Notes: generated by a model from the sequence alone, not told the origin. A DNA stretch of 56,139 nucleotides from Pueribacillus sp041725775 (GCF_041725775.1 NZ_JBEUEL010000020.1:1-56139); one strand, 5' to 3'; numbered from the stretch's first letter, positions 18,249 through 27,646 are shown. Program-made: numbers and translations.

Positions 18249-19378
18249 ATGCTTAAACCGGCAATCATTTCAATCTCCTTAATTACAGTAATGTCAGCAA
18301 GTGCAATTTCACCTGCTCTCTATTTAATTGCTGCTATTTTCCCTAATGCAACACCAACAATGATAAAGGACCATCTTTAACGATTGTTCCTTTTTCTTTT
18401 ATTTCAAGCTATTTAGTTAATTACATGTCAAAACGAAATTTATTATTACTTGGTATATCGATTTATATTATCGGTGGAGTCGGTGGACAATTTGCGAATA
18501 CAATTTGGATATTATTATTATTGCGCTTGTTATTGGGGGCCGGTGTTGGTTTAATTTTACCATTATCAATGTCGTTAATTAACGATTATTTTACAGGGGA
18601 TGAACGTACGAGAATGATGGGATATAATTCGGCATTTAGTAATTTTGGTGGAATTGTAACGATTGTGGTCGCAGGAATTTTAGCTACATACGGTTGGAGA
18701 ATACCTTTTAATGTTTATTTAATTGGTTTTGTCGTTATGTCGCTAGTATTCTTCTTTATTCCTAATGAAAGAGTTAAAAATGAAGTAACGGAAAAAGAAA
18801 AAACAGGTATTCCTTGGATTGTTTATGTTTATGCATTAGGAATGATGATGATTATGATTGCTTACTTTTCCATCTCGACAAATATGGCCTTGTTTTTAGC
18901 AGAAAACCAATTAGGTGAATCTCGCTTAGCTGGGATGATTATATCTTTTACAACGATTGGTGGAATGACAACGAGTTTACTTCTCGTACAGATTCAATCA
19001 ATTTTTAAAGAATATACAGTTACGGTTATGTTAATCGGTATGGGATTAGCCTTTACATTTCTATCATTTACTAATTCCATTATCTTGATTATGATAAGTG
19101 TATGTTTAATTGGTTTTGGTCAAGGAAGTTTATTTCCGATTATTATTTTAAAAGCATTAAACCGTGTTGGACCACAGTATAGCGAGCGTACGATAGCGAT
19201 TACTTCTAGCTTTGTTTTTTTAGGACAATTTTTATCACCTGTTGTACTAGAGACTGCTAGTAGTATTTTTAATCAGAAAATGATTCGTTTCCAATTCACT
19301 TTTTTAGCGATATGCTTTTTTATTTATTTAGCGATTACCATTGCATTTAATATAAGTAAGGTTCTTCGTTCATCATAA
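18249..19378 (+). pseudogene. MFS permease with one frameshift
   Basis: The frame from ATG 18249 gives an MFS first helix (SLITVMSASAISPALYLIAAIFP) and stops at 18378. The continuation PSLTIVPFSFISSYL... lies in another frame from 18371 and runs to 19378 with about ten more membrane segments. A single-base loss or two-base gain near 18368-18372 explains the break. The transporter would import the pathway substrate. It might be a sequencing error, since the rest of the gene is intact. A shorter product could start at ATG 18425. Confidence 0.75.
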
Positions 19379-19404
19379 ATCTAAATTGATAGGGGTGTTG
19401 TCTG

Positions 19405-20355
19405 ATGTTAAAAGAAGTTGCAGCTGATATATATAAAATAGCATTACCAATGGACTACAATATGGGCTATGTGAATAGTTACTTAATTAAAGAAGATGAA
19501 GGTTATGCAATATTTGATACCGGTGAAAATAGGGAGGAAGTTAGAGAGATATGGCGTAATATTATTGCCGATGGGTACAACATAACAAAAATATACGTTA
19601 CCCATATGCATCCTGACCATATCGGGTTAATAGGATGGTTTAAGGAAACATATGACACGGAAGTGGTTGCTGCGGAAATAGGTTATGAGTTTTTATTGGA
19701 GGAACGTAAACGTTTTATTAATGGAGTTTATCAAAATGATGATATGGTAACATTAATCAAGTGCTATGGTGGTCCCGAAATTGAATCATTTGCTAGCAGT
19801 TATTACAAATATGATACTTATCAATTTGAACCGACGCAGCTGTTTAAAGATAATGATATTTTAAAGGTTGGTCAATATGCTTTTAAAGCCATTTGGACAC
19901 CTGGTCATTCTCCGGATCATTTTTGCTTTTATGATGAGGCATCGAAGATTATTATTACAGGCGATCATATTTTACCTCATATTAATCCAATTGTCGTACC
20001 AAAAGATAAACGTAAAAACAAGTTGAAAATTTATTTAGACGCAGTAGATAAATTAACGGATTTAGAAGCAGAATTAGGTTTACCAGGCCACGAAGGTATC
20101 ATCGAAGGATTAAACGAACGGATTGCAGAAATGAAAAAGCGATATAACAAACGTTTTCGTCAAATCGTTGAGTCTGTTCAACAAAAAAGTAAAACGCCCT
20201 ATGAAATATCAGAAGAACTGTATAAGAATAATACACCGACTTCAATTATGCAAACTTTCACATATATCGTATATTTAGAAGCGTTAGGCTATGTATCAAT
20301 TACCGAAAAAGATGGGATTTATCAGGTGAATGGGGAAATTGTTACGGACACATAA
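19405..20355 (+). CDS. Metallo-beta-lactamase-fold hydrolase with C-terminal winged helix
   Basis: 316 aa. The metal motif THMHPDHIG (HxHxDH) is near residue 70, with further ligands in TPGHSPDH, ITGDHILPH and GLPGHEG. The last 70 residues look like a winged helix (YEISEELYKNNTPTSIMQTF). The arrangement resembles the LACTB2/YqjP branch. Thioester or lactone hydrolysis would fit the locus; the substrate is not visible. GGGGTG precedes the ATG. Confidence 0.85.
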   Translation: MLKEVAADIYKIALPMDYNMGYVNSYLIKEDEGYAIFDTGENREEVREIWRNIIADGYNITKIYVTHMHPDHIGLIGWFKETYDTEVVAAEIGYEFLLEERKRFINGVYQNDDMVTLIKCYGGPEIESFASSYYKYDTYQFEPTQLFKDNDILKVGQYAFKAIWTPGHSPDHFCFYDEASKIIITGDHILPHINPIVVPKDKRKNKLKIYLDAVDKLTDLEAELGLPGHEGIIEGLNERIAEMKKRYNKRFRQIVESVQQKSKTPYEISEELYKNNTPTSIMQTFTYIVYLEALGYVSITEKDGIYQVNGEIVTDT

Positions 20356-20524
20356 ATATTTGTATATTCTCCATAAAGATAGAAGGGGAATGGATTACAA
20401 TTAGGAAAGTTGATAAAATACTTACAATTTAAAGCAAAACACTATATTAAATATGTCATTATGAGGAAGGATATATATATCAAAATAATGACTGAAATAT
20501 TCATGTGAAAACGGGGTGAACATT

Positions 20525-20713
20525 TTGGATAAACAACAGTATAAAGTATTATTGGAAATGGATGGATTAGATCGCAATAAGTTTAATTTGGAAAATTTAC
20601 AATTTTGGAGTGAAACTTTAAAGTTTAATTTTAGAGCTTCTTATAAAAACGATACTTACGAAAACTTACGACCAATTTTTAGCTTGAAGCAAAAGGTTGA
20701 TCATATTGAATAA
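20525..20713 (+). CDS. Small protein overlapping the amidase gene (possible amidase accessory subunit)
   Basis: 62 aa from TTG 20525, which has GGGGTG about 6 bases upstream. It is helical and charged, without cysteines or membrane segments. Its last eight bases overlap the probable amidase start at 20706, a layout typical of translationally coupled subunits. AtzG- and GatC-like proteins of about this size stabilise amidases, and that is the best guess. No sequence motif proves it. Confidence 0.6.
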   Translation: MDKQQYKVLLEMDGLDRNKFNLENLQFWSETLKFNFRASYKNDTYENLRPIFSLKQKVDHIE

Positions 20714-22094
20714 AAAACCTATTGAATTTCTCCAATGGGATATAACAAAATTGTCTAAAAAAATTAAAAATAAGGAACTCTCTCCTGTTGAAATAACAAC
20801 CACACTATTGGATAGAATTAATGATCATAACCCTTCTATAAATTCATATATTTCGATTTCTGCTGAAGCTGCTATTACACAAGCCAAAAAACTGGAATCA
20901 GAATTATTAAATGGCGTGTATAGGGGACCTTTACATGGTGTACCAATTGGATTAAAAGATAATGTGAATGTGAACAATATGCGAACAACATGTGCTTCTA
21001 TGTATTACGAGGATTTTGTACCAGACGAAGATGCGACCGTCACAGCAAAATTAAAAAAGAATGGTGCTATTATTATTGGAAAAACAAATATGCACGAATT
21101 CTCTGCGGGTGCAACAGGAGATTTATCACATTTCGGCCCAGCTAAAAATCCTCACAATATGAAGAAAATTGCTGGGGGATCAAGTTCGGGCTCTGCAAGT
21201 GCTGTGGCTGCTAATTTAGCATTTGCTTCGATAGGCACCGATAGTGGCGGATCTATTAGAATTCCCTCGGCTTTTTGCAATATTGTCGGATTAAAACCAA
21301 CGTTCGGACTTATTAGTACGTATGGAATAAAACTTTTAACTGCTACGCTTGAACATGTCGGGCCGATGACAAAAACAGTCAAAGATAATGCACTTCTGCT
21401 AAATACTATTGTTGGTTATGATAAAAAAGATCCTTATTCTATTAATTTTAAAAAACAAGATTACACACGATATATTGGAAATAGTATAAAAGATTTGATC
21501 ATTGGCATTCCGAACAATTTCTTTTTTGATTTAGTTCAAGAAGATATTAAAATTTCCCTTGATGAAACAATTAAAGATTTAATGGATATCGGAGTCAAAA
21601 CGAAAAGAGTCACGATTAACACGATAGAGGATTTAGTTGTCGCTCAACAGATAATTATTACGGCGGAAAGTTATTCGATGTTACAAAAGGAACTGAGAGA
21701 TGCTCCTGAGAAAATAAACAAAGAGGTTAGAGATTTTTTAGTAAGAGGTGCCAATATACAAGCTAGTGAATATTTACATGCATTAAAAATCAAACATAGA
21801 GCAATCGATGAATTAAACAGTTTATTTAAAAGAATCGACTTTTTATTGGCTCCCACTACGCCTGTTTTTCCACCTTATATTGGTCAACGTTTACTTGATA
21901 TTAATGGTGAAGAATATCCGACACATATGTTAACTCACTTAACCGGAGTTATGAACACAACTGGTTTTCCATCTATTTCAATTCCTGGAGATTCTATTAA
22001 TGACCTCCCCCTTGGTATACAACTAGTTGGGAAACCTTTTTCTGAAGCCAAGATTTATCAATTAGCTTATGTTATAGAAAAAATACACTTTTAA
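20706..22094 (+). CDS. Amidase signature family hydrolase
   Basis: 462 aa. All three catalytic elements of the amidase signature are visible: Lys in GVPIGLKDNVNV, the cis-Ser in AGGSSSGSAS, and the nucleophile Ser in GTDSGGSIRIPS. The C-terminal region (FLLAPTTPVFPP) is complete. TTG 20706 with AAAGG 9 bases upstream is preferred over TTG 20697, which lies next to the ribosome site. AtzE- or GatA-like activity is possible. Next to an amidohydrolase and the acid-activation operon it may release the acid from an amide. Confidence 0.88.
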   Translation: MNKKPIEFLQWDITKLSKKIKNKELSPVEITTTLLDRINDHNPSINSYISISAEAAITQAKKLESELLNGVYRGPLHGVPIGLKDNVNVNNMRTTCASMYYEDFVPDEDATVTAKLKKNGAIIIGKTNMHEFSAGATGDLSHFGPAKNPHNMKKIAGGSSSGSASAVAANLAFASIGTDSGGSIRIPSAFCNIVGLKPTFGLISTYGIKLLTATLEHVGPMTKTVKDNALLLNTIVGYDKKDPYSINFKKQDYTRYIGNSIKDLIIGIPNNFFFDLVQEDIKISLDETIKDLMDIGVKTKRVTINTIEDLVVAQQIIITAESYSMLQKELRDAPEKINKEVRDFLVRGANIQASEYLHALKIKHRAIDELNSLFKRIDFLLAPTTPVFPPYIGQRLLDINGEEYPTHMLTHLTGVMNTTGFPSISIPGDSINDLPLGIQLVGKPFSEAKIYQLAYVIEKIHF

Positions 22095-22182
22095 CAATAA
22101 TCTTGTTGTAACAATAAATTAGTTCTATATCGGACTTTATAGTACTTAAAAGCCACACATAATTTTATAAAAGAAAAACAGG

Positions 22183-22219
22183 AAAACCTCATCTATAAAT
22201 AGGCGAGGCTTTCTTGGTA
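22183..22219 (+). terminator. Probable terminator after the amidase
   Basis: GAAAACCTC (22183-22191) pairs with GAGGCTTTC (22206-22214) with one mismatch, followed by a short T-rich run. It is weak but well placed to close the amidase transcript. Confidence 0.4.
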
Positions 22220-22488
22220 GTCTTTGAATCTGAAGATAATTCATCTCCAACCTCTTTCATATCTTTTTTTACGGAAAGATTTATTGCAACTCAAATTGAA
22301 TTCTTGTTTATATCTACTATAATACCTTGTATATCATTCTTACCACATCATGTGAGTGAAACACGAAATAGTATAGCAATAATCGCTCTCAAGAACTATT
22401 TTTTCATAAAATCTTCTAAGAAATAAATTATCGTAGTGAGATTAACTGACCGTTATAATACTTCTTATTAAGGAAAGCGTTCGTTTGC
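22220..22488. other. Gene-free stretch before the IS region
   Basis: No coding pattern with a ribosome site is visible on either strand. A 70-codon open stretch here has no recognisable features. Confidence 0.4.
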
Positions 22489-22779
22489 TCAGTTTACAAC
22501 GCCGATAGAATTAGTGAATTGCATAAAAGCTAGGAATGCGATTATTGCTAGGGTCTGAAGAGCTATTCCAACTATACTACATATAAAACCAGCAATTGCC
22601 ATACCTTTACCCTTTTCTTGATTATTGTCTATCTCTTTTTCACTTTTTGGATAAAGAATAAACCTTGTAACACCTGCAATTAACTCAATAAACGCCAAGA
22701 AAATCGATTGTATCCCTAGTGTAAGAATAGCAATTGATTTACCATTGATTCGGTCGACATTATTCGAGCTTAATAAAAT
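22489..22779 (-). CDS. Small DUF4190-like membrane protein, start uncertain
   Basis: Two hydrophobic segments are separated by a lysine/glutamate loop. KSIAILTLGIQSIFLAFIEL is followed by SEKEIDNNQEKGKGMAIAGF and a second helix ending NSIGVVN. KGxAIAGFxxSIVGI is typical of DUF4190. The frame is open back to 22794 but has no ATG, GTG or TTG before the first helix. A start at TTG 22698 would delete half of that helix. The 5' end may therefore have been lost to the adjacent IS debris, or a rare ATT start is used. Confidence 0.4.
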   Translation of the reverse strand: MLLSSNNVDRINGKSIAILTLGIQSIFLAFIELIAGVTRFILYPKSEKEIDNNQEKGKGMAIAGFICSIVGIALQTLAIIAFLAFMQFTNSIGVVN

Positions 22780-22820
22780 GTATACGAATTCACATTAAAA
22801 ATCACATTATTATTAACATA

Positions 22821-22910
22821 TTATTTTCCCCCAAAAAACAACGAAGTTATGCGGTTTAGAAGCATTAAAAAAGGTGAATTTTAAAAATTCACCCCAAAAA
22901 CAAAAAATAG
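22821..22910 (+). repeat. 90-bp direct repeat, copy 1
   Basis: It matches 23057-23146 almost perfectly. It contains the perfect 19-base palindrome GTGAATTTTAAAAATTCAC and a TTTTCCCCC/AAAAAACA motif. Copy 2 lies just upstream of a transposase fragment, so copy 1 is probably the end of another, otherwise deleted, copy of that element. Confidence 0.8.
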
Positions 22911-22936
22911 TCTCTCGGAAATTAAATTTCCGCATA

Positions 22937-22964
22937 AGCTCTAGTCTTTCGACTAGGGCTTTTT
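22937..22964 (+). terminator. Strong hairpin with T run
   Basis: AGCTCTAGTC pairs with GACTAGGGCT around a TTTC loop and is followed by TTTTT. It looks like a rho-independent terminator, but its gene has been removed; it lies between the two direct repeats. Confidence 0.6.
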
Positions 22965-23056
22965 ATGTGCTTCACCCCCAAAAATCAAAATAATAATGAG
23001 CTAATTGCGATGTTCTGTAATGCGTGTGGCTCTAAGGTTTGTGAAGAGGGGTAAAT

Positions 23057-23146
23057 TTATTTTCCCCCAAAAAACAACGAAGTTATGCGGTTTAGAAGCA
23101 TTAAAAAAAGTGAATTTTAAAAATTCACCCCAAAAACAAAAAAATA
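23057..23146 (+). repeat. 90-bp direct repeat, copy 2
   Basis: The second copy of the 22821-22910 repeat. It stands about 75 bases upstream of the truncated transposase at 23222 and is probably that element's left end. Confidence 0.8.
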
Positions 23147-23221
23147 GATGAACCCTTGTCCTATATAGGTTATACTTGTTTATAACCACATAAACTAAAA
23201 ACCTAAGGAGGTCCATCTATT

Positions 23222-23392
23222 ATGGCTATTATACCACAAATGAGTTTATTTTCATGGAAAGATATCGAGGATTTAGGAGATTTAAAAAGACTAAAGTTGG
23301 TCATTGAACATTTACCTGATGAAGAACTAATGATTACGCTAGAAAAGCAAAGAAAAAACGGAAGAAATGATTATCCTGTTCGCGCTATATAA
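23222..23392 (+). pseudogene. Transposase N-terminal fragment cut by IS21
   Basis: 56 codons starting MAIIPQMSLFSWKDIEDLGD, with a good ribosome site (AAGGAGG). It is the N-terminus of a DDE transposase of the type that continues NDYPVRAxWN. The frame ends at NDYPVRAI, exactly where IS21-like terminal sequence (TGTCAAGATAAGAGTGTACA) begins. The element was thus interrupted by IS21 insertion. Confidence 0.7.
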
Positions 23393-23534
23393 ATGTCAAG
23401 ATAAGAGTGTACATTTTTGACTAAATAAGAATGTACACTTTTTGTGGGAGATGTATTTAATAATTGTTTGGCTTAAGCCAAAAAATTATTAAATTTTCGC
23501 CACGATTATACAGGACTCACCATCTTTCTTTGAT

Positions 23535-24300
23535 TTACTTTTCGCTTTTTATATGGTCCTTTAATCGATAAGAATCACCTACTATATTAACTACTGTTGC
23601 GTGATGCAGAACTCGATCTAAAATTGCATTTGCTAACTTAGGGTCCTGAAATATCTTTGCCCAATCTTTAAAGTTTGAATTGGTAGTAAATATAGTACTT
23701 TTATTTTCATATCTTAAATCAATCAATTGAAAAAAATAATTTAGCGTCATCTGAATCAATTGGCAAATATCCAATTTCATCAATAATCAATAATTTATAT
23801 TTGGCATAATGTTTAAGCCGGTTCTCTAGTCGATTCTCAAGTTTTGCCTTCTTTAGATTTAAAATCAAGTCATGACATTTTATAAAATAGGTACTCGTTC
23901 TCTTTTTAGCGGCCGCAATCCCAATTGAAGTTGCCAGGTGAGTTTTTCCCACTCCACTGGTACCTAAGAAAACGATGTTTTCTTTTCGTTCGATAAATCG
24001 TAAAGATGCAAAATCTAATATTTGTTCTTTATTTACAGATGGTTGGAATTCGAAATCAAAATCCTTAATTTCCTTGTGATGTGGAAATGCTGCTACTCTA
24101 ACCATTGCGCGTACCATGTTTATTTCCTTCATATCAATTTCATAGTCGGTCAATTTGATAAGAGTATCCACAAATGAAAGCCGATTATTATTCATAAAAT
24201 CTATTGTTTCATCTAAATGAGTAACCATCTGATTCAGCTTTAAATACTCCAAATTATCGACCAACTTTGTATAACTACTGCTCATTATCGTACACCTCAT
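23535..24300 (-). pseudogene. istB: IS21 helper ATPase IstB, +1 frameshift
   Basis: An IstB/DnaC-like AAA+ ATPase that selects target DNA for IstA. Walker A (GTSGVGKTH) and Walker B (LLIIDEIGYLP) are intact. After DDAKLFF the reading frame breaks at a run of seven T (coding strand) where six would continue LIDLRYENKSTIFTTN; the C-terminal part runs to 23535. A homopolymer insertion or a sequencing error are both possible. Its start overlaps the end of istA. Confidence 0.8.
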
Positions 24301-25333
24301 TAATCGCGTCTAGATTTTTTAATGCTAATTCCTCTATTTCATTTGTGTAGGGCAATTGTTTACTTAATGTTTCAATATAGTGTTCCTGCTTATAATTTAG
24401 CTTTCTCTGCTGTATTTCGTGTTGAACGATTAATTCCGTGCTATAATAAACGTGTATATGATTGTCATACACTTGTAAACTTACAATTTTTCCAATGTAA
24501 CCTGCTGGTACAGAATATTGGTTAGATTTGTAAGTAATCATGTTTGAACGATTTACCTTTACAAGTGTATGATTTATTTTATAAGCCTCCCTTATTTGTT
24601 TACTTGGTAGTGGTAGTAAATGATTCTTTTCTTTTTGGAAACTCAGTATTGGTATTTTACCTGAACCTTGGTTATATTCATTGTTTACACGATTACATAG
24701 TTCTTCTATAAACTCATTCAACTCTTCATAGTTAAACTTTCCCTGATAAGCATGTATTTCATCAATTATTTTCATAGGGGCTTCAACCTTTCCCTTAGTT
24801 TGGGCTCTTCTCGCAATGCACGGTTTTACTTCAAAATTAAAATCTTTTGCATACTGATGGAATCTTTCGTTTACGACTCCTTTCTGATATTTTGTTCGTG
24901 ACTCGTCCATCGCAGTTTTCATATTATCTACTAATATTGTTTTAGGCACCTCTCCAAATCTTTCAAAGGATTCTGTTAAAAACGATAATAATATACTTTG
25001 TGACTTAGATATTGATAAATGATACGCTCTGAAACGTGAAAGCGATAAAAGTAAAACAAAAACATTAACGTATAAAATTTCACCATCCTTTGTAATGTAT
25101 TTCATATTTTCCTTCCAATCTAATTGTGCTTGTTCTCCTGGCGGAGTTTCAAATCGTATGACATCTTGGCTAGCATGTTTTCCTCGATTCGCATCAAAAT
25201 ATTGTTGGAATTCAGGTTTTTTAGATATATAAGTCCGAAAATTAGATGAGGAGCAATCTAACCCATAATTATCTTTTAAATACTGCCATAATACTCGCTT
25301 GTAATAAAATTTTTGCACAGAATCAGGAGACAA
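24275..25333 (-). pseudogene. istA: IS21 transposase IstA, N-terminus missing
   Basis: 352 aa carrying the DDE catalytic core: Asp in EQAQLDWKE, Asp in ILVDNMKTAMDE, Glu in KGKVEAP. The usual N-terminal helix-turn-helix (about 70-100 residues) is lost or scrambled upstream of 25333. There the frame is broken (ELLSPDSVQKF precedes, then stops), and the adjacent IS1182-like element starts near 25411. A product could start at an internal codon but would lack DNA-binding specificity. Confidence 0.75.
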
Positions 25334-25410
25334 CAGCTCCTTAATTACATTTGCGAGTTGCTACAGTGATTTTCGGATTGTGCTGTTCCTGCAGGAGTCT
25401 GCGTGTAGCC

Positions 25411-26990
25411 GAATTTCACACAATCCATATCAGCACTAATTCATTATCATTTTACCATTATGCAACCTGAGTGATTAATTGTGTATTGATTCGATCAACT
25501 GCTAATTTCGATGCATTATAAATAAGTGTTACGATATCAAAATGAACTTTAGCTCGTTTACCTGTGCAATAACGCACGTTATTAAGTTGAAAAAATTCCT
25601 TAAGATATGCATTCACTCGCTCAACGGCGGTACGCCGTTTAAATATATTTTTCCATGCCACAGAACCACGCGCCGGTGCAGTATATCGGCGAAGGTCCTT
25701 TGTTATTTTCATTTTAAATACTTTTTGACAAATACCATCATTAGCTAACGGACAATCAATACACTCTTTGGGTTGGGTATATTTTAACGTTTCGTACTTG
25801 ACATCGTAGCTATCGTATCGATAAGAGTGTTCCCTGAAACAAGTTGGCGCAAAGTGCTTATCAAATCCAATTATTTCAGACTCATTGCGTTTATTATAAG
25901 CAATGATTGATTGATGTCCCATTTTGTACACCTGTTTATATATCGCTTCGTAATCATATCCAGCATCCATTGTCTGATAACGTAATTTAGGCAGCGATAA
26001 ACGTTCGTGAATACCCTTTAAAAGTGGAATCGCCGCTTTACCATCATTTAAATTTCCAGAGGAAACGAGTGACTGCAAAATATACTGACTTGATGTTCCA
26101 ACAGCTAAATGTCCTTTGTAACCAAACCAAAATTCATTTTTACCTTCACTATTTTTCTTTACACCCCACTTAGGGTCTGTTGGGACCTCCTTGCGTAGCT
26201 CGCTCAATGAAGCGTCCAACTGATTTTCGATTTTCTTTTCATATATAGACATGTTAGCCTCTTTTTCAGCCTGTTCTTTTAACCATTGTTCACGCTCAGC
26301 TTTTGATTTTCGTCCACGTTTTTTCGGTTCAGCCTTCGGCTTTTCTTTTTTCGTAGGTGCTTGATCGCGTGCTTCGAAGTGAGTAGCATCAATTGCGACT
26401 GTGTCATCAGTAACGAATCCCTCTTTAATCGCTTGAATAATAAGCCTCTCTTTCACTTCATCTAAAACGTTAGATTCACTAAGTTGTGTAACAAGTCTTG
26501 AATAAGAGGATTCCGATGGAACCGCATCAGACACACGAAATCCACAATTTAATTTAAAAGCGATATCATCATCAAGTCGTTTAATTAGGTCTTTAATTGT
26601 CGGTATACGTTCAACATAACGAATAAAAAAGGAAATAATCATTGCTGGATAATTAAGTTCTGTAGGTGCACCTACCTTAGTTTTTTTACTTACCTTAGCA
26701 TAGATTAAGTCCATGTTTATTGCCGAAATAATTTCATTATATTTTTGGTTAGACCAGCTATAAAAAGTCAAGGTAAAAATAAAATTAATTTCAGAAATGT
26801 GATTTAGGTTGCATGTCATATAATTCTTGGATGCTAAAAAAGCATTCTTGCCGTATAATAGTCATAGGAAGTATCTCTCCAATCTTTTTGATAGTGTGAT
26901 TTCAACTACTATTATACAAGATTTGGGGAGGTACTTCTTTTTTGACAACTCAAATCCCTTGCCCTGTAAGGGCTAGGAATTATGAAATTC
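25411..26990 (-). mobile_element. IS1182-like insertion sequence
   Basis: One full-length DDE transposase gene on the minus strand. Ends are estimated from the short matching termini GAATTTCA at 25411 and TGAAATTC at 26983-26990; the inverted repeat is imperfect, so boundaries are uncertain by tens of bases. It removes the istA start on one side and an older hicA-like 3' end on the other. Confidence 0.55.
25458..26819 (-). CDS. IS1182-family transposase
   Basis: 453 aa, the only apparently complete transposase in the window. The N-terminal DUF772 helical domain (PAMIISFFIRYVERIPTIKDL) is followed by the DDE core: Asp in TVAIDATHFEA, Asp in YQTMDAGYDYE, and Glu in RTAVERVNAYLK. A lysine-rich insert (KKEKPKAEPKKRGRKSKAE) lies between the first two. 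The first 36 residues (MTCNLNHISE...) are not typical, and translation may begin at Met36 (MDLIYAKVSKKTKVG). Possibly still active. Confidence 0.85.
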   Translation of the reverse strand: MTCNLNHISEINFIFTLTFYSWSNQKYNEIISAINMDLIYAKVSKKTKVGAPTELNYPAMIISFFIRYVERIPTIKDLIKRLDDDIAFKLNCGFRVSDAVPSESSYSRLVTQLSESNVLDEVKERLIIQAIKEGFVTDDTVAIDATHFEARDQAPTKKEKPKAEPKKRGRKSKAEREQWLKEQAEKEANMSIYEKKIENQLDASLSELRKEVPTDPKWGVKKNSEGKNEFWFGYKGHLAVGTSSQYILQSLVSSGNLNDGKAAIPLLKGIHERLSLPKLRYQTMDAGYDYEAIYKQVYKMGHQSIIAYNKRNESEIIGFDKHFAPTCFREHSYRYDSYDVKYETLKYTQPKECIDCPLANDGICQKVFKMKITKDLRRYTAPARGSVAWKNIFKRRTAVERVNAYLKEFFQLNNVRYCTGKRAKVHFDIVTLIYNASKLAVDRINTQLITQVA

Positions 26991-26994
26991 ACTC

Positions 26995-27060
26995 AAGTAA
27001 ATAGTTAATTTAAAAGCCGATAGTATGTCTACTTTTAGAGTAGTCGCATTATCGGCTTTA
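26995..27060 (+). repeat. Hairpin-bearing direct repeat upstream of hicBA
   Basis: AAGTAAATAG then AAAGCCGATAGTATG... pairing with ...TATCGGCTTT. The same ~66 bases recur at 27550-27618 after hicA, where AAGTAAATAG is the end of the hicA reading frame. This copy is therefore probably the tail of a lost earlier hicA. Confidence 0.75.
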
Positions 27061-27089
27061 TGTTTTTTCAAAAAGAAAGGAGTGATTCA

Positions 27090-27341
27090 ATGGAGGAGTT
27101 AGGGTATAATAATACTGAGGTGATTTTCATGAATAGATCATTTCCAGTGTTATATGAACAGGATGAAGATGGCTATATCATAGCAACTTGTCCTATTTTA
27201 GAAGGTTGTTATTCTCAAGGTAAAACATTAGAAGAAGCTTCGGAAAACATAAAAGAAGCTATTAAGTTATGTCTTGAAGAGTTAGACGAGGAAGAAATTC
27301 CGAACAAAAAAATATTCTTCGGTGAAGTGGTAGTGCCTTGA
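27090..27341 (+). CDS. hicB: HicB-family antitoxin
   Basis: 83 aa partial-RNase-H-fold antitoxin. The core YEQDEDGYIIATCPILEGCYSQGKTLEEASENIKEAI is diagnostic. It should neutralise HicA by direct binding. ATG 27090 follows AAAGGAGTG; an in-frame TTG-type extension upstream has no ribosome site. There is no obvious C-terminal helix-turn-helix or ribbon-helix-helix, so autoregulation may depend on the complex or be absent. It overlaps hicA by four bases. The usual order is hicA-hicB; this reversed order is known in Bacillales. Confidence 0.88.
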   Translation: MEELGYNNTEVIFMNRSFPVLYEQDEDGYIIATCPILEGCYSQGKTLEEASENIKEAIKLCLEELDEEEIPNKKIFFGEVVVP

Positions 27342-27559
27342 GTCATTTTCCTTTATTGTCTGGGGAAAACATGATTAAGGTGCTCGAGAGAATCGGTTAC
27401 AAGGTTGCTCGTCAACGAGGTAGTCATGTGAGGTTAATACATGATAATAAACCACCGATAACCGTTCCACTCCACAAAGAACTTGGAAAAGGATTAACTC
27501 GCAAAATCATCAGAGATGCGGGTTTGACAGTGGATAAGTATATAAAGTTAAGTAAATAG
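27338..27559 (+). CDS. hicA: HicA-family mRNA interferase toxin
   Basis: 73 aa double-stranded-RNA-binding-like fold. It has the catalytic His in QRGSHVRLIHD and the PITVPLHKELGKGLTRKIIRDAGL signature. It cleaves mRNA in a translation-independent way in characterised systems. It starts with TTG inside the hicB stop (TTGA), giving translational coupling and excess antitoxin. The hairpin repeat directly after the stop serves as its terminator. Confidence 0.9.
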   Translation: MSHFPLLSGENMIKVLERIGYKVARQRGSHVRLIHDNKPPITVPLHKELGKGLTRKIIRDAGLTVDKYIKLSK

Positions 27560-27618
27560 TTAATTTAAAAGCCGATAGTATGTCTACATTTAGAAGTAGT
27601 CGTATTATCGGTTTTTTT
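27550..27618 (+). terminator. hicA terminator, second copy of the hairpin repeat
   Basis: AAAGCCGATA...TATCGG followed by TTTTTTTG. It is nearly identical to 26995-27060. The T run is stronger here than in copy 1. Confidence 0.7.
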
Positions 27619-27646
27619 GTTTGAAAAATGGAAGGAGGAAGATAAT

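Larger units (their letters stand above)
23393..25410 (-). mobile_element. IS21-family element, degraded and itself interrupted
   Basis: It contains istB and istA on the minus strand. At its 23393 end it has an inverted pair AGTGTACATT/AATGTACACT, typical of terminal multi-repeat ends. It is inserted in the transposase fragment at 23222, and its istA 5' end is removed near 25410, where an IS1182-like element begins. Confidence 0.75.

Noticed and set aside
22214..22426. Plus-strand open frame of 70 codons
   Set aside because: No ribosome site, no protein-like motif, and it starts within the terminator stem.
22821..23146. Two spaced repeats as a CRISPR array
   Set aside because: Only two copies, 90 bases long, 146 bases apart, with no cas genes; one copy borders a transposase.
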